Of a stretch of DNA of 64,000 bases, positions 26,166 through 35,310 are shown piece after piece. The translations under genes were made by a program, and so were the position numbers. Location: the NCBI GenBank assembly GCA_964645755.1, contig CAZYBT010000002.1:1-64000 (forward strand). Reading direction: 5' to 3'. Origin of the DNA: VMCP01 sp964645755. Lineage in GTDB: Bacteria; Bacteroidota; Bacteroidia; NS11-12g; UBA955. Numbering within the stretch: the first letter of the stretch is position 1; every line of letters begins with the position of its first letter. Below the pieces are notes generated by a model. It made no database searches. It was given only the letters and a program-made list of their open reading frames with translations, and was not told the origin of the DNA.

Positions 26166-27341
26166 ATGAAACAAATTGTTATTTACATACTCAGTTTATT
26201 ATCATTTTGGGAAATTCAACCAATGCTAAAAGCGCAAAGCTCTGAAAGTGGTACAACTCCAAAAATGAAAACAACTTACAAGAAAATCACCATCATAGAA
26301 GATGAATTCCCTCCCGAAAAAAAGAAAATTGTTAAGAATTACATTGACCAAATTACCCAATGGTCGGAGTCTCAAAGTGCTCAAAATTTAAGTCAAATTC
26401 CTCCTATCCCTGAAAATTTAAAAAATGTGGATGTCAGTATCAACAACATTCAAATCAATGATACTCAAAAAATAATCATTAAAATTTCAGATATTCAAAT
26501 ACAGGAAAAACCAAATTACCGATATAAACCGAACAATAGCGTTCCTAGAAGGCCAGAATTTGACAGTGCAGATATAAACGACAACAATATTCCATCTATT
26601 GAACCAGATTTCCGTTCATTTCCGCCACCAAGCGCAAACCGGAGAGAGAAATTAAAAATGCGCCGCAGAATGGCCAAGCAGAACCGAATCGACAAAGTTG
26701 TTACCCAATCGCGGTTCAATTTAGGATTGTTGAATGTTGTGGGAAATAAACCGGTTCGCCTCACTGTTATGCCAAACAGAGATATGCCCGAACTTGATGC
26801 AGGTAAAACCTTACAAATAGGTTTTGACCACAGTTGGGGAATAAATCTAATAAGAGGGAAAGTCCGATTTTGGATCGGCGTGAACTATGATATCCAAAAC
26901 TATAGATTTGAAAACAACCAGGTTCGATTGTTATCACACGACCCATCATTTGGATGGGATGTAGAAAACACGCAAGCAAATCCAAATAGAATTGCAGATA
27001 AATCAAAATTGGTCAGTAATTACCTCGGTATACCTGTTTCCATAGGATTTCAGAATAAAAGACGAAATCCTACCTTTTCCATGAAATTAGGAGTTCAGGC
27101 ATCAGCTTTGGTCAGAAGTCACAGTAAAGTGCGTTTTTTAAATGGCGATAAAGAGAAATTTTTTACCGATTTCGGACTTAATAATTACGCCATTTCGCCT
27201 TTCGCCATTTTGCAATTCAAACACCTTGGTATTTTTGCAAAATATGGGTTGACAGACGTGTTTAAAAAATCTCCGGAGCGACAAGGAATTTCAAACCATA
27301 ATCTAGCGGTGGGATTTACCCTTTCCACCAACATCAATTAG
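26166..27341 (+). CDS. Predicted outer-membrane beta-barrel protein of the ECF operon
   Basis: 391 aa protein with a signal peptide (about 1-25, ending MLKAQ). A polar N-terminal region (about 30-190) contains Pro-rich and Arg-rich segments (RREKLKMRRRMAKQNR). The C-terminal ~200 residues have alternating strands ending in the aromatic-rich pattern of beta-barrels (GIFAKYGLTDVF, HNLAVGFTLSTN). It follows the anti-sigma-like gene after 14 bases and is closed by a strong hairpin. It may be the regulated output or the sensed component of the sigma system. No specific family recognised. Confidence 0.6.
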   Translation: MKQIVIYILSLLSFWEIQPMLKAQSSESGTTPKMKTTYKKITIIEDEFPPEKKKIVKNYIDQITQWSESQSAQNLSQIPPIPENLKNVDVSINNIQINDTQKIIIKISDIQIQEKPNYRYKPNNSVPRRPEFDSADINDNNIPSIEPDFRSFPPPSANRREKLKMRRRMAKQNRIDKVVTQSRFNLGLLNVVGNKPVRLTVMPNRDMPELDAGKTLQIGFDHSWGINLIRGKVRFWIGVNYDIQNYRFENNQVRLLSHDPSFGWDVENTQANPNRIADKSKLVSNYLGIPVSIGFQNKRRNPTFSMKLGVQASALVRSHSKVRFLNGDKEKFFTDFGLNNYAISPFAILQFKHLGIFAKYGLTDVFKKSPERQGISNHNLAVGFTLSTNIN

Positions 27342-27366
27342 TTCGATTAACCATTGAAATATGCAC

Positions 27367-27396
27367 ACAAAAGGATGCCAAATGGCATCCTTTTGT
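27367..27396 (+). terminator. Terminator of the ECF operon
   Basis: A perfect 14-bp stem (ACAAAAGGATGCCA and its complement) encloses a two-base centre and ends in TTTTGT. It lies 25 bases after the stop at 27341 and just before the menB promoter. Confidence 0.85.
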
Positions 27397-27398
27397 CG

Positions 27399-27406
27399 TA
27401 TTTTTG
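27399..27406 (+). promoter_or_regulatory. menB -7 box
   Basis: TATTTTTG fits TAnnTTTG, directly after the upstream terminator and 8 bases before the chosen menB ATG (27415). This supports the downstream start and a very short leader. Confidence 0.5.
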
Positions 27407-27414
27407 CAACACCT

Positions 27415-28239
27415 ATGACAAATCAAAGAACTTGGACCTCCATTGAAACATTTTCAGATATTTTATTTGAAATGCACGAAGGCATTGCCAAAGTAACAAT
27501 CAACAGACCAGAAGTTTACAATGCGTTCAGACCTCAAACCGTGATGGACATGTTAAAAGCATTTGATATCTGCAGAGAACGTCAAGATATCAATGTTGTT
27601 ATTCTTACCGGAATTGGCGACAAAGCATTCTGTTCAGGTGGCGACCAAAATGTTAAAGGCATAGGTGGCTATGTAGACGACAATGGTGTTCCGCGTTTAA
27701 ACGTACTCGACTTACACAAAAAAATCCGATCTCTTCCTAAACCTGTTATTGCCATGGTGAATGGTTATGCTATTGGGGGAGGACATGTATTGCACGTAGT
27801 GTGTGACCTCACAATTGCTTCTGACAATGCAAAATTTGGCCAAACCGGTCCAAAAGTTGGAAGTTTCGACGGTGGATTTGGAAGTAGTTATTTGGCTAGA
27901 ATTGTAGGCCAAAAGAAAGCCCGTGAAATTTGGTTTTTATGCCGACAATATACAGCACAAGAATGCGAACAAATGGGATTGGTCAATAAAGTTGTTCCTT
28001 TAGAACAACTAGAAGATGAAACCATCGACTGGTGCAAAACCATCATGGAACGCAGTCCTATGGCCATTAGAATGTTAAAGCGTGCTTTCAATGCAGAACT
28101 CGATGGACAACATGGTTTGATGGAACTTGCAGGCGATGCTACGCTCCTTTATTACCTCACAGAAGAAGCTCAAGAAGGGAAACATGCTTTCTTGGAAAAA
28201 CGCAAACCAGATTTTCATAAATATCCGAAATTCCCATAA
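27415..28239 (+). CDS. menB: 1,4-dihydroxy-2-naphthoyl-CoA synthase
   Basis: Closes the second ring of menaquinone by converting o-succinylbenzoyl-CoA to DHNA-CoA in the cytoplasm. The 274 aa crotonase-fold protein carries MenB-specific features: FCSGGDQNVKG, the long GQTGPKVGSFDGGFGSSYLA segment (shortened here) and the C-terminal EGKHAFLEKRKPDFHKYP. It lacks the hydratase Glu pair of the 22593 gene. The ATG at 27415 is chosen because an in-frame ATG at 27361 lies upstream of the terminator hairpin and promoter box. Other men genes are not in the window. Menaquinone fits the quinone use of the SdhCAB complex encoded downstream. Confidence 0.95.
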   Translation: MTNQRTWTSIETFSDILFEMHEGIAKVTINRPEVYNAFRPQTVMDMLKAFDICRERQDINVVILTGIGDKAFCSGGDQNVKGIGGYVDDNGVPRLNVLDLHKKIRSLPKPVIAMVNGYAIGGGHVLHVVCDLTIASDNAKFGQTGPKVGSFDGGFGSSYLARIVGQKKAREIWFLCRQYTAQECEQMGLVNKVVPLEQLEDETIDWCKTIMERSPMAIRMLKRAFNAELDGQHGLMELAGDATLLYYLTEEAQEGKHAFLEKRKPDFHKYPKFP

Positions 28240-28325
28240 ACTTTTTGACTATCAGTCAATAAATTTTGTGACTTGATTCTTTTTTTTGGAGGGATATCTT
28301 ATTTTTACACAATAAATTATCCCCC

Positions 28326-29537
28326 ATGAAAAAGATAAAATATCTCTTATTAACCTTTGTAATTTTAGGATTTCAAACCGCCACAGCGCAACCCGAACTG
28401 AGTTCTTGGATTCTCAACACCAACGGAGCAACCGGATATAATGGAATTCCAAGCAACATTCAAAAACTACAATATTCTACCGATTATATTTATGTGAGTG
28501 CTTCTTGTATTCCTGGTTACGATATTGGACCTTGGAAAGCGAATCCGAACACTGCATCCAATCAGAATTTCGTTTTCAAAATCACTAGAAAACCAACAAA
28601 AAACAATGGAAACGCAACAAAAATTGGACTTGGACATGTTGGTATATGGAGCAACGGAGTGAGTATTTATAACGCCTCCGATGGAATGAGCTATAATAAC
28701 GCAGGGGTTTGGAACAGGAACGCTTATTTTTTTGAAGGAATAAGTTTTGATAATTGTCTTGGCCATCCTGCCCAGAATGGAGAATATCACCATCATGTGA
28801 GTCCAAAATGCCTCTACAACAGCGCTGATTCCTCAAAACATTCACCGATTATAGGATATGCTTGGGATGGATATCCCATCTATGGTGCTTATGCATATAC
28901 CAATACAGACGGAACTGGAAAAATAAAACGCATGTCATCTAGTTACAAATTAAAATCTATGGTTACTCGTGCAAATGGTCCAAATATTGACCAGACTTAT
29001 CCATTAGGTTGTTTTATGGAAGATTATGAGTATGTTTCAGGAATTGGTGACTTGGATGAAAGAAATGGACGTTTTTGTGTTACACCAGATTATCCCAATG
29101 GCACATACGCATACTTTGTAACCATCGATAAAGATCAAACACCCGTTTATCCATATGTGATGTTCAATTCGTACTATGGAGTGGTAACTGCTGGAAATAC
29201 TGGACCTGGATCTGGCCATGTAACCATCACAGAAAGTGTCACAACTTACAACCCTAGTTCAGGCGTAAATGTCCCTCATGAAAATCAAGAAAAAGTGACC
29301 ATTTCCCCGAATCCAAGCAGTGGAAACATGAGTATCACCATCCAAAATAGCCAATCAAATAATTATCATTTAAAAGTTCGAAATTCAATTGGACAAGTGG
29401 TATACGAGCAAGTTAATTTGCAACCTACTATTGGGTATAGCATCTCGTTAAAAAATAAAATTGCTGGTATTTATTTTGTTGAAATTTATTTGGCAAACAA
29501 AAAAGTGAAGATTGAAAAGGTTGTCATTCAGCCTTAA
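28326..29537 (+). CDS. YHYH-domain secreted protein with T9SS type A sorting domain
   Basis: 403 aa secreted protein. The signal peptide is about 1-22 (TATAQ). The central YHYH domain (about 90-300) holds the signature EYHHHVSPKCLY, with WDGYPIYGAY and GRFCVTPDYPNGTYAYFVT. YHYH proteins are secreted proteins of unknown function, with histidines that could bind metal. From about 320 comes a type A T9SS sorting domain (ISPNPSSGNMSI, with GIYFVEIYLANKKVKIEKVVIQP-like C-terminal strands). It is probably a monocistronic gene. Confidence 0.88.
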   Translation: MKKIKYLLLTFVILGFQTATAQPELSSWILNTNGATGYNGIPSNIQKLQYSTDYIYVSASCIPGYDIGPWKANPNTASNQNFVFKITRKPTKNNGNATKIGLGHVGIWSNGVSIYNASDGMSYNNAGVWNRNAYFFEGISFDNCLGHPAQNGEYHHHVSPKCLYNSADSSKHSPIIGYAWDGYPIYGAYAYTNTDGTGKIKRMSSSYKLKSMVTRANGPNIDQTYPLGCFMEDYEYVSGIGDLDERNGRFCVTPDYPNGTYAYFVTIDKDQTPVYPYVMFNSYYGVVTAGNTGPGSGHVTITESVTTYNPSSGVNVPHENQEKVTISPNPSSGNMSITIQNSQSNNYHLKVRNSIGQVVYEQVNLQPTIGYSISLKNKIAGIYFVEIYLANKKVKIEKVVIQP

Positions 29538-29595
29538 ATTCAACGGTTTAAAGGAATCTTCATCGGATTAAATTCCCTTTATGCCCCGAAAACAT

Positions 29596-29603
29596 TATCT
29601 TTG
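29596..29603 (+). promoter_or_regulatory. icd -7 box
   Basis: TATCTTTG fits TAnnTTTG and ends 27 bases before the icd start codon at 29631. No consensus -33 box is seen at the expected distance. Confidence 0.45.
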
Positions 29604-29630
29604 TGAAAAATTCATTTTTCCGTATAAATC

Positions 29631-30860
29631 ATGAGCAAAATTAAAGTTGAGAATCCAGTAGTTGAACTGGATGGTGATGAAATGACCCGCATTATTTGGC
29701 GATTCATTAAAGACAAATTGATTCTTCCTTACTTAGACATCGACATCAAGTACTACGACCTAGGTATGGAGTATAGAGATGAAACAAACGACCAAGTGAC
29801 AATTGATGCTGCTGAAGCAATCAAAAAATACAATGTAGGTATCAAATGTGCTACCATCACCCCTGATGAAGCTCGCGTTGAAGAATTTAGATTGAAGCAA
29901 ATGTGGAAGAGTCCAAATGGAACAATCAGAAACATTCTCGACGGTACTGTTTTCAGAGAGCCCATCGTTTGCTCAAATGTTCCACGTTTGGTTCCAAANN
30001 NNNNNNNNACAGCGCCAATTTGTATTGGTCGTCATGCATTTGGTGATCAGTACCGCGCAACTGATTTTGTGACTAAAGGAAAAGGTAAACTCACCATCAA
30101 ATTCGAAGGAGAAGATGGACAAGTGATTGAGCATGAGGTATACAACTTTAAAGGTGATGGTGTGGCTTTAGCGATGTACAACACGGATGAAAGTATTCGT
30201 GGATTTGCACGTTCATGTTTCAATCAAGCACTTGCAAAAAAATGGCCTTTATATTTGAGCACAAAAAACACCATTTTGAAAAAATACGATGGTCGTTTCA
30301 AAGATATTTTCCAAGAAATTTATGAGCAAGAATTCAAAGCTCAGATGGATGCTGCTGGTATCACTTATGAACATAGATTGATCGATGACATGGTTGCAAG
30401 CGCATTAAAATGGAATGGAAATTTCGTTTGGGCTTGTAAAAACTACGATGGCGATGTGCAGAGCGATACAGTTGCTCAAGGATTTGGTTCATTAGGTTTG
30501 ATGACATCTGTTTTGGTTACACCAGATGGAAAAACGATGGAAGCAGAAGCTGCTCACGGAACTGTTACTCGTCACTACAGAATGCACCAACAAGGCAAGA
30601 AAACTTCAACCAACCCAATTGCATCTATTTTCGCCTGGACAAGAGGTTTAGAGCACCGTGGTAAATTGGATGGCAATGAGGCATTGATTAACTTCTGCCA
30701 TACATTAGAGCAAGTTTGTATTGACACCGTTGAAGCCGGTAAAATGACCAAAGACTTGGCTGTTTGCATTCACGGGAATAACGTTCCTGAGGGAAGTTAT
30801 CTTTACACAGAAGATTTCTTGGAAGCTTTAAATCAAGAATTACAGAAGAGATTGGCTTAA
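29631..30860 (+). CDS. icd: NADP-dependent isocitrate dehydrogenase, eukaryote-like type, with internal assembly gap
   Basis: TCA-cycle enzyme oxidising isocitrate to 2-oxoglutarate with NADP. The ~407 aa sequence belongs to the homodimeric type related to eukaryotic IDH1/2, not the E. coli type. It has DGDEMTRIIW at the N-terminus, KSPNGTIRNILDGTVFREPI (substrate-binding Ser and Arg), GRHAFGDQYRATDFV, PLYLSTKNTILKKYDGRFKD, WACKNYDGDVQSD and AEAAHGTVTRHYRM. Ten N at 29999-30008 replace what homologues suggest should be about four bases (VP-[GN]W-T). The four X residues therefore overstate the length. Monocistronic, with a strong terminator. Confidence 0.96.
   Translation: MSKIKVENPVVELDGDEMTRIIWRFIKDKLILPYLDIDIKYYDLGMEYRDETNDQVTIDAAEAIKKYNVGIKCATITPDEARVEEFRLKQMWKSPNGTIRNILDGTVFREPIVCSNVPRLVPXXXXTAPICIGRHAFGDQYRATDFVTKGKGKLTIKFEGEDGQVIEHEVYNFKGDGVALAMYNTDESIRGFARSCFNQALAKKWPLYLSTKNTILKKYDGRFKDIFQEIYEQEFKAQMDAAGITYEHRLIDDMVASALKWNGNFVWACKNYDGDVQSDTVAQGFGSLGLMTSVLVTPDGKTMEAEAAHGTVTRHYRMHQQGKKTSTNPIASIFAWTRGLEHRGKLDGNEALINFCHTLEQVCIDTVEAGKMTKDLAVCIHGNNVPEGSYLYTEDFLEALNQELQKRLA
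29999..30008. other. Assembly gap (10 N) inside icd
   Basis: The frame reads VP-[AAN]-NNN-NNN-NNN-TAP. Relatives have two residues (GW or NW) between VP and T/V-x-P, so the true missing sequence is probably about four bases rather than ten. Confidence 0.97.
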
Positions 30861-30876
30861 TCACTTCTTTCAAAAT

Positions 30877-30915
30877 AAAAAAAGGGGCGTTCAATACAAT
30901 GAACGCCCTTTTTTT
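30877..30915. terminator. Bidirectional terminator after icd
   Basis: An A-rich/T-rich hairpin with GGGCGTTC/GAACGCCC core and an 8-base loop. It lies between the convergent stops of icd (30860) and the minus-strand gene ending at 30937. Confidence 0.85.
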
Positions 30916-30936
30916 ATTTGTTTTATTCTCTTTAGA

Positions 30937-31698
30937 TTAAAATAGATAACTTAATCCAACTCTTGCTTGAAACAATTTTGCCGTGCTGATATGTTTCACC
31001 GCTGTATACTTGTAGTACAACTCCAAATTTTCAAGTTGAGCCCCTTCGGTATAGTCTAAAATACTTCCCGGCAAAGATTGATAAAGGGTGTAACCAATGC
31101 CCATACTGTAATCTAAACCAACTTGATCTGCGAGCATTCTTCTACCTCCCCACACATAACTTGCTGAAAAGACAGTAACCGATGATAAATCAATATTTTT
31201 GTTGGCTTCATTCAACTGCTGTTTCCATTTAACTTTTGATGGATCTATGTTTAGATATCCCCATGACAATTCCAAACCACTAAAATCTCCATAAGGTGCA
31301 ATTCCACCTGTATTCGCTTTATACCACTTTGGAGTCACTTTAAATTCAGTAAACGTGTAATTCAATGTACCTCCATTCAAGTCAAAAAACTCAGAAGATT
31401 GACCATCGTCTTGAATAAAAGTCAAATACTCACCATCCATCATCGCTTGAGTCATGTCTTGATTGGTATTTGTATATCCAAAATTCCAAGCAAAATCTTC
31501 ACCCCGTGCCATTTCATACGAAAGGCCAAAATTGGTTTTCAGCCAAGGTCCCTCAAAAAGAAGATTTCCCATTAACCCATTCACATCCAATTGAACCAAA
31601 TTTTTTCTACCCAAATAACCAGGATTAGATTGAGCGAAAAGCTGAATATTTGCAATTATTGCAAAACAAACAATCAATATTTTTCTTAAAAATCGCAT
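30937..31698 (-). CDS. Predicted outer-membrane protein, unrecognised family
   Basis: 253 aa protein with a signal peptide (MRFLRKILIVCFAI... ending QLFAQ). The remainder is rich in aromatic, alternating strands and ends in YLF, typical of small beta-barrels. Asp/Gly-rich segments (YNLDP-like WGYLNIDPS) occur midway. The ATG at 31698 is used because it follows the M48 peptidase stop by 13 bases; an upstream in-frame start at 31740 would overlap that gene and spoil the signal peptide. Probably co-transcribed with the peptidase. No function assigned. Confidence 0.7.
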   Translation of the reverse strand: MRFLRKILIVCFAIIANIQLFAQSNPGYLGRKNLVQLDVNGLMGNLLFEGPWLKTNFGLSYEMARGEDFAWNFGYTNTNQDMTQAMMDGEYLTFIQDDGQSSEFFDLNGGTLNYTFTEFKVTPKWYKANTGGIAPYGDFSGLELSWGYLNIDPSKVKWKQQLNEANKNIDLSSVTVFSASYVWGGRRMLADQVGLDYSMGIGYTLYQSLPGSILDYTEGAQLENLELYYKYTAVKHISTAKLFQARVGLSYLF

Positions 31699-31711
31699 TT
31701 TCGTATGTTGC

Positions 31712-34030
31712 TTATTTGCCAGAGATATGTTTAATTTCATAAATTGTTTTATAAATATGAGCCCTTAAAAAATCATTTCTAATGGCAGAGGAATAATTCG
31801 CTGAGTTAGTATAAACCACCCTACCGGTCTCGGTGTTATATGCTGAAACTTTTTCTTTGAAATACTTATCTGTTTGAAACTGTTGAGCCAAATAGAAAGG
31901 CAAGTAAATAGGATAAACCATGGTGTATATTAAGCCTTGAATATCGAAAGGGCGAGGAATTTCGATATAGTCATATTGAATATTCACCAAATAAGGACTT
32001 TCACCCGCTCCTCCGGAGTTTAAGTATTGTTTATAAAACAAAATCATTTGATTCGTGTCATTGTTCATTCTCTCTGCGAGCCAGTCGTTATTTGTTGCAT
32101 ATAAATTCAAATCCTCGGTAGTTAAAGATTTACCAACTGAATTTTCCAATAAATCGATGTCCACTCCGCTTGAACCTGCAACATATTGCCAATTGTCCAT
32201 AATTCTTTTTCTGGTGGATTCTTCTACAAAATAGTTTCTTTTGGTTTCAATATTGTCATAAAACATATCTACTCGACCATTTGCGTAGGTTATTTTTGGC
32301 TGCAATACAACCAGGTTGTGCACATTCGGATTTGGCTTACTGTAACGTTTCTTGTTGAAGTCTAAACGTTCTGAATATGTCATTTTTACAGATTTTGTTT
32401 CAACCTCTGTAGTTTTGATTGATTCAATATATTGAGAAAAAACATCCTTCTGCTTTTGATCTAAATGATAAAAAGCTCCAAAATAATATACTTGATTGAT
32501 CACAACATCGGCTGCTGCATTTCTACCAATTCTTGAACGGGGATTTTTCAACTTACCATCTGAAATTTTAGCCGCAGTATCTACAGCCGGAGCTGGTTTA
32601 ACATCTGTTTGTTGTGCAATTGGTTTAAAATTAACAAAATCAGATAATTTGAAATTCATTTTGGTTTGCATGATCATAAATGCACGATTGCAAACAGATC
32701 TGATAAAATCATCGTTTTGATTGCGATCAAAAATATCCCAAATGAGACTCGAGGCCAACGCTGAAAATTCTCTTGTTTCCATGAGATTAAATGCGGCAGA
32801 GATTGGGCGCCAATCACCTCTATTGTAATTTACACTCAATCCATAATCATCTATGTTGTGTTTATTGGCTTTATGTTCCATAATTCCATACAAACTCATT
32901 GCCGCAACACGGTCAAGAAAGATACTTTTTCCATAGAGCAATTCAACAACTTTAGACAAATAAAAACTTCGCCCAAAGTCAGCTCTTTTAAGATACAGCA
33001 CTAACAATTCATGTCTTGAGATTTTTTGAATATATTTAAATTCTTTTTCACCAACTATGAATTTCTGGTTTCCAGCATAATCTTTTTTATCAACCAGTAC
33101 TTTCAATTGATCTATCCGTTTATCTAAACTCGGATGCGTACTTGTCTCCTCATCATTTTCATCACGATCCGTTTTATCATCAAACTCTTTTGCCGATTTT
33201 AACTGTTTTTGAATATCTTCATACAACGTAACTGGAAATTTGAACTGTGGCTTTTCAAAGTTTTCAAGGCTCATACTGGTTTCCAAAAATGGATATTCCG
33301 TAAATTTGAGCATGTCGAAGACAAAAATACCTTCAGATAAATCGTATTTCGATTTCTTGAGCATTTCATAACCGAGTTGGTCTGCCTCATACTCTTGCTC
33401 TTTGCTAAATCGATATAATTTTTTCAATCTTGATTCTAGATCGCCACCGTAATTTCGACGAGAATCGGCAATGGTTTTTTTAACCTCTTTGTATTGTTTT
33501 AAGGAATGATTTTTTACAAAATGTTGTATTTCATGGGCCAAAATAACTGCAAGTTGCGACTCATTTTCCATTCTTGAAATCAACCCAACTGTAACAACTA
33601 CAATCCCATTGTGAGTGGTGTAAGCATTGGGAACATGAGATTTGAGTACAAAAAAATGTAATTTATCTCTCAACAACTGATCATCTTTTAAAAGTTCATC
33701 AGCCACGTCATTCACAAATTCCGTCATTGGATCACCATACAAAATTTGTCCGCTAGTGAGCAACTGATCTTCAAAAAAATTGGACTCTATCGCATGGTCC
33801 ATTTCTGTTTTCTTTTCAGCTCTTTTGGCAGATTTACCTTTGATGTTTCTCATCGCCTCTTTTGCTTTCGCACTTGTCAATTTATTTAAAATGGCCGGTA
33901 TGGCACCTTGACAAAGTTGTGGACGATACTGTTGAAAATCAACTTCTCTGTTATTTTGAGAATGAAGATCAGTCGTACTCAATAACACAGTAAGCGCCGA
34001 GATTAAAATATTTTTTTTGAAATGCCCCAT
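31712..34030 (-). CDS. M48-family metallopeptidase, large periplasmic/envelope form
   Basis: 772 aa protein with an N-terminal signal peptide (MGHFKKNILISALTVLL, ending near DLHSQ). The M48 domain covers about 90-290. It has the zinc motif HEIQH in LAVILAHEIQHFVKNH and the downstream third ligand in EYEADQLGYEML. About 480 residues of unrecognised sequence follow, with a central KKRYSKPN-type basic patch. Most M48 proteins are BepA- or HtpX-like; the signal peptide and no other membrane helix favour a BepA-like envelope role. The ATG at 34030 is chosen: an upstream extension to 34174 would read through the dnaJ terminator. Confidence 0.85.
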   Translation of the reverse strand: MGHFKKNILISALTVLLSTTDLHSQNNREVDFQQYRPQLCQGAIPAILNKLTSAKAKEAMRNIKGKSAKRAEKKTEMDHAIESNFFEDQLLTSGQILYGDPMTEFVNDVADELLKDDQLLRDKLHFFVLKSHVPNAYTTHNGIVVVTVGLISRMENESQLAVILAHEIQHFVKNHSLKQYKEVKKTIADSRRNYGGDLESRLKKLYRFSKEQEYEADQLGYEMLKKSKYDLSEGIFVFDMLKFTEYPFLETSMSLENFEKPQFKFPVTLYEDIQKQLKSAKEFDDKTDRDENDEETSTHPSLDKRIDQLKVLVDKKDYAGNQKFIVGEKEFKYIQKISRHELLVLYLKRADFGRSFYLSKVVELLYGKSIFLDRVAAMSLYGIMEHKANKHNIDDYGLSVNYNRGDWRPISAAFNLMETREFSALASSLIWDIFDRNQNDDFIRSVCNRAFMIMQTKMNFKLSDFVNFKPIAQQTDVKPAPAVDTAAKISDGKLKNPRSRIGRNAAADVVINQVYYFGAFYHLDQKQKDVFSQYIESIKTTEVETKSVKMTYSERLDFNKKRYSKPNPNVHNLVVLQPKITYANGRVDMFYDNIETKRNYFVEESTRKRIMDNWQYVAGSSGVDIDLLENSVGKSLTTEDLNLYATNNDWLAERMNNDTNQMILFYKQYLNSGGAGESPYLVNIQYDYIEIPRPFDIQGLIYTMVYPIYLPFYLAQQFQTDKYFKEKVSAYNTETGRVVYTNSANYSSAIRNDFLRAHIYKTIYEIKHISGK

Positions 34031-34085
34031 ACTTTTGAAAGAGAAATTTTTGTTGTTCTTCAAATTACGGATGAATAAATATAAA

Positions 34086-34117
34086 AAAAAAGGACAATCT
34101 CGAGATTGTCCTTTTTT
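34086..34117 (-). terminator. Terminator of the grpE-dnaJ operon
   Basis: A perfect 15-bp stem (AAAAAAGGACAATCT with its complement at 34103-34117) around a CG centre, A/T-tailed on both sides. It follows the dnaJ stop codon (34196) on the minus strand and precedes the M48 peptidase start. Confidence 0.8.
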
Positions 34118-34195
34118 ATTTAAAAAACGTTGGTCAAAATGGCATATTTGTTTAGCTATATTAAAAAAACTCAAAAGATGACATTAATTTTACGA

Positions 34196-35305
34196 TTAAA
34201 AGATATCTTTCATTTTGTCAAAAAAAGATTTCTCTTTTTCATCCGGTTTAAAGTTTTTACTTTCTTGGAGTTTCAATAAGACATCTTTTTCATCAGAAGA
34301 TAATTTGGTTGGCACGAAAACATTCACAACAATTAATTGATCACCGGTTCCATAGCCATTTAAATCTGGAAATCCTTTTCCTTTTAATCGTAAAACTTTG
34401 CCGGGTTGAGTACCTGCATCTACTTTAATTTTTGCTTTTCCATCTAAAGTTGGAACTTCCACGCTGGAACCCATGGCTGCTTCCGGGAAACTCAACCACA
34501 AATGATATATCACATTGTTATTGTCGCGTTGTAATTCCTCGTGCTGAACTTCTTCAATAAGAACGATCAAGTCGCCTGATGCTCCACCAGCTGGACCTTG
34601 ATTTCCTTTACCATTCACACTTAACTGCATTCCATCGGCTACACCTCCTGGAATTTTTATTGATGTTTCGAATTCTTGGCTAATGAGTCCCTGTTCGTTT
34701 GCATCTTTGGGTTTACTCTCAATTATTTTACCCAAACCTTGACAGACATGACAAGCACTTTGAGTGGCCATTTGACCCAAAAATGTATTGGTAATTTTCT
34801 TGACAACTCCAGAGCCACCGCATTGCTTACAAGTGCCGTAGGAAACTCCTTCTGCCTGAACCATTCTGCGGTATTTGACTTTCTTTTCAACACCGTTACG
34901 CATTTCAGAAAGTGTAAGTTTTAACTTGATTCGAATATTTGAACCAACAGTTCTTCTTGAGCCACTACGCCCTCCTCCGCCACCAAAAAACGATCCAAAA
35001 ACACTATCATCACCAAAAACATCTCCGAATTGACTAAAAATATCGTCCATACTGAAGCCACCTCCACCGAATCCTCCTTGTCCCATTCCAGCATGACCAA
35101 ATTGATCGTATTTGCGTCTTTTTTCCTCGTTCCCTAAAACATCATAAGCTTCAGCCGCTTCCTTAAAATTTTCCTCAGCTTCTTTGTCACCCGGATTTTT
35201 GTCGGGGTGATATTTAATTGCCAATTTGCGATAAGCTTTCTTGATTTCATCGGCTGTTGATGACTTAGAAACGCCTAGTATATCGTAATAGTCTCTTTTA
35301 CTCAT
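34196..35305 (-). CDS. dnaJ: Chaperone protein DnaJ with reduced zinc finger
   Basis: Hsp40 co-chaperone that stimulates DnaK ATPase. The 369 aa protein has a J domain (1-70, HPD at 33-35), a Gly/Phe-rich linker (about 70-115), a zinc-finger region and the two C-terminal substrate-binding domains. Only two CxxCxGxG units are present, CKQCGGSG (159-166) and CHVCQGLG (185-192), instead of the usual four. These correspond to repeats 2 and 3, i.e. zinc centre II. This reduced finger is known in other Bacteroidota DnaJ proteins. It follows grpE with 5 bases between them. Confidence 0.95.
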   Translation of the reverse strand: MSKRDYYDILGVSKSSTADEIKKAYRKLAIKYHPDKNPGDKEAEENFKEAAEAYDVLGNEEKRRKYDQFGHAGMGQGGFGGGGFSMDDIFSQFGDVFGDDSVFGSFFGGGGGRSGSRRTVGSNIRIKLKLTLSEMRNGVEKKVKYRRMVQAEGVSYGTCKQCGGSGVVKKITNTFLGQMATQSACHVCQGLGKIIESKPKDANEQGLISQEFETSIKIPGGVADGMQLSVNGKGNQGPAGGASGDLIVLIEEVQHEELQRDNNNVIYHLWLSFPEAAMGSSVEVPTLDGKAKIKVDAGTQPGKVLRLKGKGFPDLNGYGTGDQLIVVNVFVPTKLSSDEKDVLLKLQESKNFKPDEKEKSFFDKMKDIF

Positions 35306-35310
35306 AATTA

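Noticed and set aside
27361..27414. N-terminal extension of menB from an ATG at 27361
   Set aside because: This part spans the upstream terminator hairpin and the -7 box; family members begin near the ATG at 27415.
34031..34174. 48-residue N-terminal extension of the M48 peptidase
   Set aside because: It would cross the dnaJ terminator, and the signal peptide begins at the ATG at 34030.
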